Of a stretch of DNA of 35,992 bases, positions 7,595 to 16,143 are shown in pieces. The translations under genes and the position numbers were made by a program. Positions within the stretch are counted from its first letter, which is position 1; every line of letters begins with the position of its first letter. The stretch is from Bacteroidota bacterium (GTDB taxonomy: Bacteria > Bacteroidota > Bacteroidia > Bacteroidales > M50B96): the NCBI GenBank assembly GCA_024762835.1, contig JANTGP010000010.1, positions 1-35,992 on the forward strand. Direction: 5' to 3'. The notes under the pieces were generated by a model, which made no database searches, had not been told where the DNA came from, and was given only the letters and a program-made list of their open reading frames with translations.

Positions 7595-8203
7595 ATGGCA
7601 TTTAAAACTAGCTTGATATATATTATTGTTCTTTTTGTAACAATAAACATCAGCTTTTCTCAAAATACATATTTGCTAAATGATAGTTTAAATTTAGATA
7701 CTAAGCTCTCGTCTTTTGATAAGAATAAAGCTAAATTATCTTATGGTTTAGAGCTAGGTAGTACTTTTGTGAATATTGGTTCGGGAGTGTCATATAATTA
7801 TGTTTCGCCTTATGTCCTCTATCCTTTATCGAACAAATTAACTCTCGAATTAGGTATGAGAATATCAACGGGAAATATGTTCCCTGTATTTAATCCCTAT
7901 TATACCGAACAGTATAATTCGCTATCTTCCAATATGTTTCAAAAGACTTTTTATGCAAGGGCTCATTACAGTATCAATCCCAATATGAGTGTTTTCGGCA
8001 CAGGTTATTTTCAGAATAATCTCCTTTTTTCTGATGATATAAACAATAAACAAAGCTTTAACACTAAGGCAATGTCTTTGGGCTTTGAGTATAAGATTAG
8101 TAATTCGGCAAGTTTCCAATTCGAGATTCAAACAGGTAATCTATATAATCAAAATTACTACAATACTAATTTATTTGCACCTACACATTTAATGTTTCGT
8201 TAA
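7595..8203 (+). CDS. Exported protein of unknown function, probable outer-membrane beta-barrel
   Basis: From the ATG at 7595 the protein has 202 residues and opens with a signal peptide (MAFKTSLIYIIVLFVTINIS, cleavage likely after FS or Q). A start at 7568 would add nine residues (MCCNSNNKT) that spoil the signal peptide. The mature part alternates polar and hydrophobic or aromatic residues in short strands (KLTLELGMRIST, KTFYARAHYSIN, AMSLGFEYKIS, ASFQFEIQTG), as in small outer-membrane barrels. I recognise no named family. No linked function is evident. Confidence 0.7.
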   Translation: MAFKTSLIYIIVLFVTINISFSQNTYLLNDSLNLDTKLSSFDKNKAKLSYGLELGSTFVNIGSGVSYNYVSPYVLYPLSNKLTLELGMRISTGNMFPVFNPYYTEQYNSLSSNMFQKTFYARAHYSINPNMSVFGTGYFQNNLLFSDDINNKQSFNTKAMSLGFEYKISNSASFQFEIQTGNLYNQNYYNTNLFAPTHLMFR

Positions 8204-8305
8204 ACATTTTAACGCATAATCAGTCTACTTTTTATTAATGGAAGTTTTATTTTTTTTATTGAAAAGTATTTCATTCTTTTGCAACTCAAATTTTGAAAGC
8301 GTTTA

Positions 8306-8380
8306 CGGGGTATAGCGTAGTCCGGTTAGCGCGCCTGCTTTGGGAGCAGGAGGTCGCAGGTTCGAATCCTGCTACCCCGA
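8306..8380 (+). tRNA. tRNA-Pro (anticodon TGG)
   Basis: The acceptor stem CGGGGTA pairs with TACCCCG. The anticodon arm is CCTGC-TTTGGGA-GCAGG with anticodon TGG. The T arm GCAGG-TTCGAAT-CCTGC is perfect. CCA is not encoded. A strong terminator follows directly. Confidence 0.97.
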
Positions 8381-8381
8381 C

Positions 8382-8416
8382 AAAAAACCCATCCGAAAAA
8401 GGATGGGTTTTTTTTA
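8382..8416 (+). terminator. Intrinsic terminator after tRNA-Pro
   Basis: The stem ACCCATCC/GGATGGGT with a GAAAAA loop is flanked by A and T runs. It ends tRNA-Pro transcription and may also serve the convergent minus-strand gene. Confidence 0.9.
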
Positions 8417-8445
8417 TGTTTCTCTTAATCTACCAATACAATATC

Positions 8446-11400
8446 TTAAGACATTTTCTTTACTAAAGTTATTCGTTTCCTTCCGTCCATTTTAAAATCC
8501 AAATCATTTTCAAATTCAACATGTAAGAAGTGCTTGGTTTTTCTAATTAGTTTTTGTTTTTTCAGAATATCCCACGAAATTTTACAATCGCCGGCTTCCG
8601 GAATTACTGAACAATAACCGACATTCATTGATGTAACATTATGAAAAAAGTGAGAACCGGAAGATGCATTTAAGGGGAAACCTTCCAAGCTTGTTTCAAC
8701 TATTAACTTTGCCTTTGAAATTTGAGGCCATAAAACAGGAATGCCAATCCACGGGTCACGTGTACCCCAACGTCCGGGACCAATTAAGATGTAGCCTTTA
8801 TCTTCTTTTATCATTATTTCATTTAGCTCCTCAATCTCTTTAGCCATTTTTTTTGTTCTGGCCTTGTTAAAGACATCAATATCAACAAATATAACATCCT
8901 TAACATTCTCAACCTTGCCATTACCCATTCCTTTTTTTGAATAAATAATCACATTATCATCTTTCAATTCATTTTCATTTATATTGCAATCCTGTAAATT
9001 CCCGATAAGGGGTTTTACCTGAAGTAAATAGAATGAAGTTTTGTAATCCTTATCTCTTTTTAAGTCTATTGCGAACTCAATTTCAACAGCAGAGCCAAGT
9101 GCTTCTTTTACAACATCCAGAACAACTTTTATTGTTTTTGCAAGAGGAATATAATTATGCTTTAAAATATTTGCAAAGTTTACCACACGCGGCCCATAAC
9201 TGTCCATGCCGGGTTTCATTGTTTGATTTGTAATGTCGTATGTTGAGACACAGTGAGTTAAGGTGCCGTGGATTTCGGCTTCATCAATATCGAGTCGTTT
9301 TAAGCCCGCCATTTCGCCTTCGAGCAAATCAATATTCTTCTTTTTGAGATCAACCGCATAAAATTCAACCTGGGAGTTTTTAAACTGATCTTTAGGCGAG
9401 TTATTATCAATTGTAGGATAAGCCGGCGAGAAACGGTGTGTCTTTTCCCCCTCAACAACGTACTTGCCAAGACCGACAGCTATATTTGCAACACCATCAT
9501 CGGGTTTAATATGCCCAAAAGGATAATAGTTATATGATTGAGCAACACCGGATATGTGTGGATAATAATAATCGCCAAAACGATTTCCAACAACTTCCTG
9601 TATGATAATTGCCATTTTCTCTTCCTCTACCTTGTAACTTATTGCCTTAAAATAGCTACGTGCAAGATTTGAGAAAACAGAAGCATAAACAAGTTTTATT
9701 GCATCAGTTGTTTGTTTCAGTCTTACATTAATATCACTATCGTAATTTGGCAGTATATAAGTGGCGAATATTCCTGCAAAAGGTTGCATAAGAGAATCTT
9801 CAAATAATCCTGACGAGCGTATGGCGATTGGCTGATTGATTTTTGACAAAATCAATTTCAACTTTTTAATCAGGCTATCGGATAAACTCCCTGCTAAAAA
9901 CCACTGCTTAATAGTCTCGTCATTAGTTTCGTGTAACAGCTTTTCTTCAAGATTATTATTCTCAAGAAAAGATTCAAACTCGTCTGTTCCAATAACATTT
10001 GTACGTGGTGCTTTAATATTAATATCTGCAATATGGTTCGAGAAATCGAAATTTTGAATTAGTGAATTAATAAATGCCAAACCTCTACCTTTTCCTCCAA
10101 GGTTTCCTTCGGATAGGCTGATGATATTGCTGTCGTCGAATATTGCCGACTCTTCAAAAGGAATTATCTTTCCATGCTTTTGTTCATTTCTGAACTTCTG
10201 AATTGTACTTACAAGATAGTCACGTATTTCCTTTGCACTTTTAAAGTCGGATGCTTTTTGAGGATTAATAATTTTAGCTACTCTAATTTCTCCTCTTGCC
10301 ATCAACCAAAGCGAGAAGTGATTATTCTTTGCGTGATAAATTAATGATTCGTCGCTTATGGTGTGTAGCTTTGACTCAAATTCATTAAGCGAGCTGGCTT
10401 CACCAATAACCTTTCCGTCCATGTTACGATAAATAAAATTACCGAAACCAAGAAAATTCTTTATAAAGTTTTGTAAATCCTGCTTTAAACTTTCTGAATT
10501 TTTATTAATAAAAGTGGCATTTAATTCTTTCGATAATTTCTCGTTATTAGTATCCGACGACTGAATAATCAGAGGTAAATCCTTAATCTCATTTTTTATG
10601 TATTTTGCCAGTTTAAAACCTGCTTTAGGGTCCTTTTTCCCTTTTCTTTCATATTTTACATCGCTAATCAAACAAAGCAAGTAATCTTTGTATTTTTTAT
10701 AAATATCAACAGCCTCCTCGTAATTTGAGGCAAGCAAAAGCTTAGGTCTTGCACGCATTCTAAGCACCTTATATAACTCGTCGGTACTCACGTCATCAAT
10801 AATGCGTTTTGTTTGTTTCATTATAATGTGGTAGATAATAGGAAGATAGCGGGAGTAATAAACCGGCGAATCTTCTACAATAAGAATTACCCGAATTTGG
10901 CCTACCTCTGTATCATTATCTGCATTTATCTTATCTTCAACATGCTTAATAATAGCAAAAAACACTTTTGATTCACCATTCCAGATAAAGACCTTATCTA
11001 TTGATGGAAGATTATTCCTGCTTTTATCGAAATATTTTATATCGCTATTATTATTAAGAAGTAAAAAGATAGGAATATAAGGAAATTCTGAATAAATTTT
11101 ATTGCTGATATTTATAGGTGATACCTTGTCGGTGCCAACCATAACAATCACAATATCAAAATGTTTTGATTGCATTTGCTCCATAGCCTCATCAATGGTT
11201 GAAACACCTGTAATTCGAGGCATCGACGTTAGATTAAGCTGTTGATATTCGCCCAAAACGTGTTCGGAGAACCTACCTTCCTTTTCTATACCATAGGCAT
11301 CATAAAGGGTAGCAATAAGCAAAATCTCTTTTACTTTAAAAGGCATTAAGTCATGATAAATATCCCTGTCGTAATTGCTTTTATTTAAAAACTTCTGAAG

Positions 11401-11904
11401 CAACTGCCTGCTGCTAATTTCACATGTATTTTTATCTTCTTCAAACTGTCTTTTTACAATGTTTAGTTTGGATTTATCACTGCTGCTCTTCTGAAAAACC
11501 TTGTTCAGATAATCTGATATCATTACTGATAACTTGTTTATCAAAAACCGTTCTTGATAAAGAAAAGGGCCTTCTTCAATTTCCGGAAAGCTGCGAGAAT
11601 AAAAAACATCAATCCTTCCTTCGCGGCCATCATTGGTTAAAAAATACTGTGTTTGACACCATTTTGACTGATGAAAATCGGAGCTGGTAAATTCTTCTCC
11701 GTCAAATATTATTCTTGCACAGGCGTATTTATGGTTATGCCAACCTTTTGGTAAAATAAAAGCAAGTTCTTTTAAAGTCTCTTTATAGTTTTTACCTTCT
11801 TTTATTATTGATGAAACTTTGTTTATTGTTGTAAGCTCCTTCCACCTTTCGGTATTGTTAAACAAAACTTGATTTGAATTTTTATCTTTTTTATTTGTTG
11901 ACAT
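8446..11904 (-). CDS. Receiver-domain / PEP-pyruvate-binding (ATP-grasp) fusion protein
   Basis: A 1152-residue protein. Residues about 1-140 resemble a GAF-like sensor. A first receiver-like domain spans about 188-320, but its acceptor position is degenerate (FDIVIVMVGTD, Met where Asp is expected). A second receiver at about 335-480 keeps the acidic pair (VILIVEDSP), acceptor Asp (LISDVKY) and Lys (FINKN). From about 595 the PPDK/PEP-synthase nucleotide-binding module follows: GNLGGKGRGLAFINS, AIRSSGLFEDSLMQPFAG (about 695), GLGKYVVEG, and a metal/nucleotide site near VEIEFAIDL and LLQVKPL (about 945-975). The last 180 residues contain IGPGRWGTRDPWIGIP and SGSHFFHN. No phosphohistidine swivel (GGxTSHAA) or PEP TIM barrel is present, so it cannot be a complete PEP synthase. 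It may be a signal-controlled kinase or phosphotransferase; that is inference. It diverges from galE. Confidence 0.85.
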   Translation of the reverse strand: MSTNKKDKNSNQVLFNNTERWKELTTINKVSSIIKEGKNYKETLKELAFILPKGWHNHKYACARIIFDGEEFTSSDFHQSKWCQTQYFLTNDGREGRIDVFYSRSFPEIEEGPFLYQERFLINKLSVMISDYLNKVFQKSSSDKSKLNIVKRQFEEDKNTCEISSRQLLQKFLNKSNYDRDIYHDLMPFKVKEILLIATLYDAYGIEKEGRFSEHVLGEYQQLNLTSMPRITGVSTIDEAMEQMQSKHFDIVIVMVGTDKVSPINISNKIYSEFPYIPIFLLLNNNSDIKYFDKSRNNLPSIDKVFIWNGESKVFFAIIKHVEDKINADNDTEVGQIRVILIVEDSPVYYSRYLPIIYHIIMKQTKRIIDDVSTDELYKVLRMRARPKLLLASNYEEAVDIYKKYKDYLLCLISDVKYERKGKKDPKAGFKLAKYIKNEIKDLPLIIQSSDTNNEKLSKELNATFINKNSESLKQDLQNFIKNFLGFGNFIYRNMDGKVIGEASSLNEFESKLHTISDESLIYHAKNNHFSLWLMARGEIRVAKIINPQKASDFKSAKEIRDYLVSTIQKFRNEQKHGKIIPFEESAIFDDSNIISLSEGNLGGKGRGLAFINSLIQNFDFSNHIADINIKAPRTNVIGTDEFESFLENNNLEEKLLHETNDETIKQWFLAGSLSDSLIKKLKLILSKINQPIAIRSSGLFEDSLMQPFAGIFATYILPNYDSDINVRLKQTTDAIKLVYASVFSNLARSYFKAISYKVEEEKMAIIIQEVVGNRFGDYYYPHISGVAQSYNYYPFGHIKPDDGVANIAVGLGKYVVEGEKTHRFSPAYPTIDNNSPKDQFKNSQVEFYAVDLKKKNIDLLEGEMAGLKRLDIDEAEIHGTLTHCVSTYDITNQTMKPGMDSYGPRVVNFANILKHNYIPLAKTIKVVLDVVKEALGSAVEIEFAIDLKRDKDYKTSFYLLQVKPLIGNLQDCNINENELKDDNVIIYSKKGMGNGKVENVKDVIFVDIDVFNKARTKKMAKEIEELNEIMIKEDKGYILIGPGRWGTRDPWIGIPVLWPQISKAKLIVETSLEGFPLNASSGSHFFHNVTSMNVGYCSVIPEAGDCKISWDILKKQKLIRKTKHFLHVEFENDLDFKMDGRKRITLVKKMS

Positions 11905-11929
11905 ATCAAAATATTAGTAACAGCTTTTG

Positions 11930-11937
11930 CAAAAATA
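11930..11937 (-). promoter_or_regulatory. Candidate -7 element for the receiver/ATP-grasp gene
   Basis: On the minus strand the sequence reads TATTTTTG, an exact TAnnTTTG match, 26 bases before the start codon. No convincing -33 box was seen. Confidence 0.4.
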
Positions 11938-12050
11938 GCTGTGATTTAAAGTTTTATTGCCGCTTATTATTAAATGACAGTAAAAATACAAAAACATCGG
12001 GATTAATAACAATCATTGAAAAAATATAATAGTGTGAACATTGTATTTAC

Positions 12051-12058
12051 TATCTTTG
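12051..12058 (+). promoter_or_regulatory. Bacteroidota -7 element for galE
   Basis: TATCTTTG is an exact TAnnTTTG match. A start site near 12064 gives a leader of about 24 bases to the GTG at 12088. It also excludes the upstream TTG at 12016 as a translation start for this transcript. Confidence 0.5.
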
Positions 12059-12087
12059 ACAAGATATTATTTAAGAATAAAACTATT

Positions 12088-13113
12088 GTGAAAAAAAGAA
12101 TCTTAGTTACGGGAGGTACAGGTTATATTGGCTCACACACTGTTGTGGAATTACAAAATAGCGGATTTGATGTTATTATTATTGATGACTTGTCGAATTC
12201 AAAAATTGAGGTTCTAAATGGTATAGAAAAAATTACCGGCATTAAACCTGTCTTTGAGCAATTTGACTTGACGGACATTGATAAATGCAAGAGATTCTTT
12301 AATAAATATACCGACATTGAAGCCATAATACATTTTGCTGCTTATAAAGCAGTTGGCGAGTCTGTTGAGAAACCCTTAAAATACTATCGTAACAATTTAC
12401 TTTCGTTGATGAGTTTACTCGAAAGTATGCAAACATTCTCAATCAGAAATCTTGTATTCTCATCGTCATGTACAATTTATGGACAACCGGAAAAACTCCC
12501 TGTAACAGAAGATGCACCCGTACAAGAAGCAATCTCGCCTTATGGAAATACAAAACAAATAGCAGAGGAAATAATTCGTGACACAATAAAAACTGATAAA
12601 AATTTAAAAACTATTGCCTTACGTTATTTTAATCCAATCGGAGCACACCCAAGTGCCCATATCGGCGAGTTACCTATTGGCATTCCAAACAATTTGATTC
12701 CTTTTGTAACACAAACAGCAATTGGTATACGAGAGCAGTTAAGAGTTTTTGGCAATGACTATAATACACCTGACGGCACAGCAATTCGCGATTATATAAA
12801 TGTTGTTGATCTGGCAAAAGCCCATGTTATTGCAATTGAAAGATTGCTTAATAATAATAACAAAAAAGCATTTGAATACTTTAATCTTGGTACAGGACAA
12901 GGTGTGTCGGTATTAGAAATAATTAATAGTTTTGAGAAAGTAACAGGAATAAAACTAAACTATAAGATTGTTGACAGGCGGGCAGGAGATATTGAAAAGG
13001 TCTGGGCAGATACAAGTTTTGCAAATAAAGAATTAGGATGGCAAGCCGAAAAAAGCTTAGATGAAACTCTGCTCTCAGCATGGAAATGGGAAAAGAGGTT
13101 GAGTGAAGAATAA
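12088..13113 (+). CDS. galE: UDP-glucose 4-epimerase
   Basis: From the GTG at 12088 the protein is 341 residues, matching the usual 335-340. A TTG-started extension at 12016 would add 24 residues ahead of the Rossmann fold and lies upstream of the likely promoter. The NAD-binding motif ILVTGGTGYIGSHTV begins at residue 4. The catalytic Ser lies in FSSSCTIYG, and Tyr-Lys in SPYGNTK (about Y152 and K156) completes the short-chain dehydrogenase active site. It interconverts UDP-glucose and UDP-galactose in the cytoplasm, supplying galactose for lipopolysaccharide or capsule and feeding the Leloir pathway. With rfbB 3 kb downstream it suggests surface-polysaccharide precursor supply, though a cargo gene lies between them. 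Confidence 0.93.
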   Translation: MKKRILVTGGTGYIGSHTVVELQNSGFDVIIIDDLSNSKIEVLNGIEKITGIKPVFEQFDLTDIDKCKRFFNKYTDIEAIIHFAAYKAVGESVEKPLKYYRNNLLSLMSLLESMQTFSIRNLVFSSSCTIYGQPEKLPVTEDAPVQEAISPYGNTKQIAEEIIRDTIKTDKNLKTIALRYFNPIGAHPSAHIGELPIGIPNNLIPFVTQTAIGIREQLRVFGNDYNTPDGTAIRDYINVVDLAKAHVIAIERLLNNNNKKAFEYFNLGTGQGVSVLEIINSFEKVTGIKLNYKIVDRRAGDIEKVWADTSFANKELGWQAEKSLDETLLSAWKWEKRLSEE

Positions 13114-13222
13114 TTTTTTATAAAAAAATTCTTAACAATACAATTTTTGTTTAATTATTTTCGTATATTATGAGCAGTGTCTGTTCTTCTTTTTTTGAGT
13201 ATTAATTAAATACGTCTTTGTT

Positions 13223-16087
13223 ATGAAAAAAATCATACCCTTATTTATTTTTCTACTTTTTTCTTCGCTACTTTTTTCTCAACCTAAAATTCAAAACCCG
13301 GCACTCCTAAAAAATTATACTGAAAATATTCGTTTGGAGCAGAATATTGATAGTTTTAAAAACCTATCTTATTTGCCATTACAGGTATTTTTTAGTACTG
13401 GTGCCTATTGCAATGATTCCATTGGATTCATAGCTTGTCAGATGTATAGTGGGATTACTCCTTATTCATATTTATGGAATACAGGTGATACAGTACCTAT
13501 TCTTGACTCAATATCTGCCGGTGATTATTTTGTTACTGTTACAGATTCTTTAGGCTTTGTTGTTATAGATAGTGTTATAGGGTTTAACCCTGTTCCCTTA
13601 TCAGCAGATTTAAGCTACCCGTCAACAGGATGTATACCTACACTTGCAAGTATTGATGTTACGGGAGGGAACAGTCCTTATTTAATTCATTGGTCAACCG
13701 GGGTTTATGACACTTATACCATGTTAAATAGCAGTGGGGCGTATTCAGTAACTGTTCAAGACAACTCAGGTTGTTCTATTACCGATTATTTTTCCATTAC
13801 ACATGATACGTCATTATTTATTGATGGATCAGGTGTTATAACATTAGACACTTGTTCTGATTTACCAGGCTCAATAGAATTAACTCTAGATGCTTCATCT
13901 TATCCGGTTAGTTTTAACTGGTCTGATAATCAAACGACCCAAAATGTCGACAGTTTACATTCCGGTTATTATACTGTTACAATGACAAATCCAGATGGTT
14001 GTTATTTGTCTTTAGATTTCTATATTCCCTTATTTCCAGACCTTGATGCCTTTGTCTATTCTTCTTCCTATGTAACAGATTGTCAGTTGTTAAATAATGG
14101 TTCAGCTTTTGCTTCAATTGTTGAAGGTGTACCGCCTTACAGTTTTCAATGGTCAATTCCAAGTACTGGTAACATGTTGACAAATATCGGTCCGGGAAAT
14201 TATTATGTAACAATTAGTGATTATTGTGACACCCAAATCGATTCTGTTACTGTAGAGTATTCATTTTCTGTAAATTTTCAGATAGAAGAACAAAATGCAT
14301 ATTGTAATACTAATAGTGGAAAAATTGAAATAACAGGATATAACCTGATGAATATTGATAGTTTTTATGTCCAAGATATTATTAGCGGAGATATCTTTGT
14401 CCCAAGCTCAAATTACATAATTGATTCACTTCCGGTTTCTGATTATACATTAACATTAATTGATATTTATGGTTGTGATTCTATTCTTCCAGTCCATATA
14501 GGATTTGTCCCTGTTGATTTTGATTTTGAGATTGATTCAGCAGTTTGTCAAGGGGATACTGTTTCAGCAGATGCTGTGTTTTACTCACCATATACCGATA
14601 CTGCTTATACTTACTATGATATTGAAGAAATTCCATTTAGTACACAAAATATGAGTTTGGGAACAACAATATCTTCAAATATTTCTGATGATAGGTATTA
14701 CGGACCTTTTAATATCGGTTTTGATTTTAATTTCTTTGATGAAGATTATAATCAATTTTGGGTAGGTTCAAATGGATGGATAAGTTTTTCATCATTGTCT
14801 TCCTTAAATTTTGACCCTTGGCAGACTAATGCAATTCCAAATAACGAGGCATGGCAACCAAGAAATGCAATATTTGCATTATATAGAGATTGGAATGTTG
14901 GTAATAGTATGATAAGTGACATAACTTATTATACATCGGGAACAGCACCAAACAGGAAATTGGTGGTGAATTATATTGATGTGCCATTGTATATTTGTAC
15001 ATCTATTTATGGAAACTTTCAGATAGTACTTTACGAAGGCTCTGATATTATTGATGTGAATATTATTGATGGACCAATGTGTCAACAATGGAATGGTGGC
15101 AAAGGTGTATCGGGTATTCAAAATGCTGAAGGGACACTTGCTTATGTTATCGATTCTCTAAATAACACATCTTTTGATGCTTATAACTTCAGCCTTCGTT
15201 ATACACCTTGTAAGCCACAATGGTTCGACCCTAACGGAAATTTAATAGCCGAAGGAAGTAACGTTAGTTTTGTGGCAGAATCTACCGGAACATATAGCGT
15301 TGAGACCTGTACGTATTGTGGTTTTGAGGTAAATGAATTTGAAATTAATTACCAATATATATTCACACCAAACTCTCAACTTCCGGCAGATACATCTATG
15401 TGTCAGGGACAAAGTCTTTCGTTTTTTGCTGCAAACAATACAGCCTACACCTATCTATGGAATACAGGCGAAAGTACAGACTTAATTACTATTGACACAG
15501 TAGGTTTGTACGAAGTAACAATAACAGATGATAGTATTGGTTGTATAAGTGTCCATTCTGTTTTTGTTGATGAACAAGGATTAGCCATTTCAGCTTTCGA
15601 TTTTGCCGAAGCATTCAACAATGTTCAGTTTACTAATCTTTCGCAAAATGCTAATTCTTATATTTGGAATTTTGGCGATGGAACACCTGTCTCTAACGAA
15701 ATAAATCCGGTACATGATTATCCTTCATCAAGTCAAAATATTTGGTACACCGTTTCATTAACTTCAATAAACCAGTGTGGTGAAGATTCATCAAATACAC
15801 AAATTTTAACTTTCGAATTAGAAGAGATAGATGGAAATAGCCAAATTGGTGTTTTCCCAAATCCTAACAAAGGAAATTTTTATATAGATGGAACAGTTGA
15901 ATCGCCAAAAGAGGTTATAATGAGTATTTACAATTCATCGGGGCAAAAAGTTTACACAAAAGAGATTTTACCAAAGAGCGGCAAAATATTGCAAGAAATA
16001 CAAATGGATGATGAGTCGGCAGGCTTGTATTATTTAGTGCTTCAACAGGCAAATAAGAAATGGGTGCATAAACTTATGGTTGAATAG
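13223..16087 (+). CDS. T9SS-exported multidomain surface protein with SprB-like and PKD domains
   Basis: A 954-residue secreted protein with an N-terminal signal peptide (MKKIIPLFIFLLFSSLLFSQ). Residues about 40-400 hold degenerate SprB-like modules (PYSYLWNTGD, GDYFVTVTDSLG; PYLIHWSTG; PYSFQWSIPS). About 470-690 is a larger beta-rich region (GPFNIGFDFNFF, WVGSNGWISFSS, GKGVSGIQNAEG) like domains seen in Bacteroidota adhesins. Another PKD/SprB-like unit (AYTYLWNTGES) and a PKD domain (YIWNFGDGTPVSN) follow. The last 80 residues are a T9SS type A sorting domain (IGVFPNPNKGNFYIDG ... AGLYYLVLQ ... HKLMVE). Such domains direct export across the outer membrane and are removed when the cargo is anchored or released. 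No catalytic motif is seen; adhesion is inferred. Confidence 0.85.
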   Translation: MKKIIPLFIFLLFSSLLFSQPKIQNPALLKNYTENIRLEQNIDSFKNLSYLPLQVFFSTGAYCNDSIGFIACQMYSGITPYSYLWNTGDTVPILDSISAGDYFVTVTDSLGFVVIDSVIGFNPVPLSADLSYPSTGCIPTLASIDVTGGNSPYLIHWSTGVYDTYTMLNSSGAYSVTVQDNSGCSITDYFSITHDTSLFIDGSGVITLDTCSDLPGSIELTLDASSYPVSFNWSDNQTTQNVDSLHSGYYTVTMTNPDGCYLSLDFYIPLFPDLDAFVYSSSYVTDCQLLNNGSAFASIVEGVPPYSFQWSIPSTGNMLTNIGPGNYYVTISDYCDTQIDSVTVEYSFSVNFQIEEQNAYCNTNSGKIEITGYNLMNIDSFYVQDIISGDIFVPSSNYIIDSLPVSDYTLTLIDIYGCDSILPVHIGFVPVDFDFEIDSAVCQGDTVSADAVFYSPYTDTAYTYYDIEEIPFSTQNMSLGTTISSNISDDRYYGPFNIGFDFNFFDEDYNQFWVGSNGWISFSSLSSLNFDPWQTNAIPNNEAWQPRNAIFALYRDWNVGNSMISDITYYTSGTAPNRKLVVNYIDVPLYICTSIYGNFQIVLYEGSDIIDVNIIDGPMCQQWNGGKGVSGIQNAEGTLAYVIDSLNNTSFDAYNFSLRYTPCKPQWFDPNGNLIAEGSNVSFVAESTGTYSVETCTYCGFEVNEFEINYQYIFTPNSQLPADTSMCQGQSLSFFAANNTAYTYLWNTGESTDLITIDTVGLYEVTITDDSIGCISVHSVFVDEQGLAISAFDFAEAFNNVQFTNLSQNANSYIWNFGDGTPVSNEINPVHDYPSSSQNIWYTVSLTSINQCGEDSSNTQILTFELEEIDGNSQIGVFPNPNKGNFYIDGTVESPKEVIMSIYNSSGQKVYTKEILPKSGKILQEIQMDDESAGLYYLVLQQANKKWVHKLMVE

Positions 16088-16097
16088 TATTTTACCT

Positions 16098-16105
16098 TAT
16101 CTTTG
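16098..16105 (+). promoter_or_regulatory. Bacteroidota -7 element for rfbB
   Basis: TATCTTTG matches TAnnTTTG exactly and lies between the cargo gene stop and rfbB, giving a leader of about 30 bases. It implies that rfbB is transcribed separately from the upstream cargo gene. Confidence 0.5.
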
Positions 16106-16143
16106 CTCACGTAAGTTTATATAAATAAATATTATTTGAGTAG

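Noticed and set aside
8446-11904. Annotation as complete phosphoenolpyruvate synthase
   Set aside because: The phosphohistidine swivel motif and PEP-binding barrel are missing, so the full reaction is not supported.
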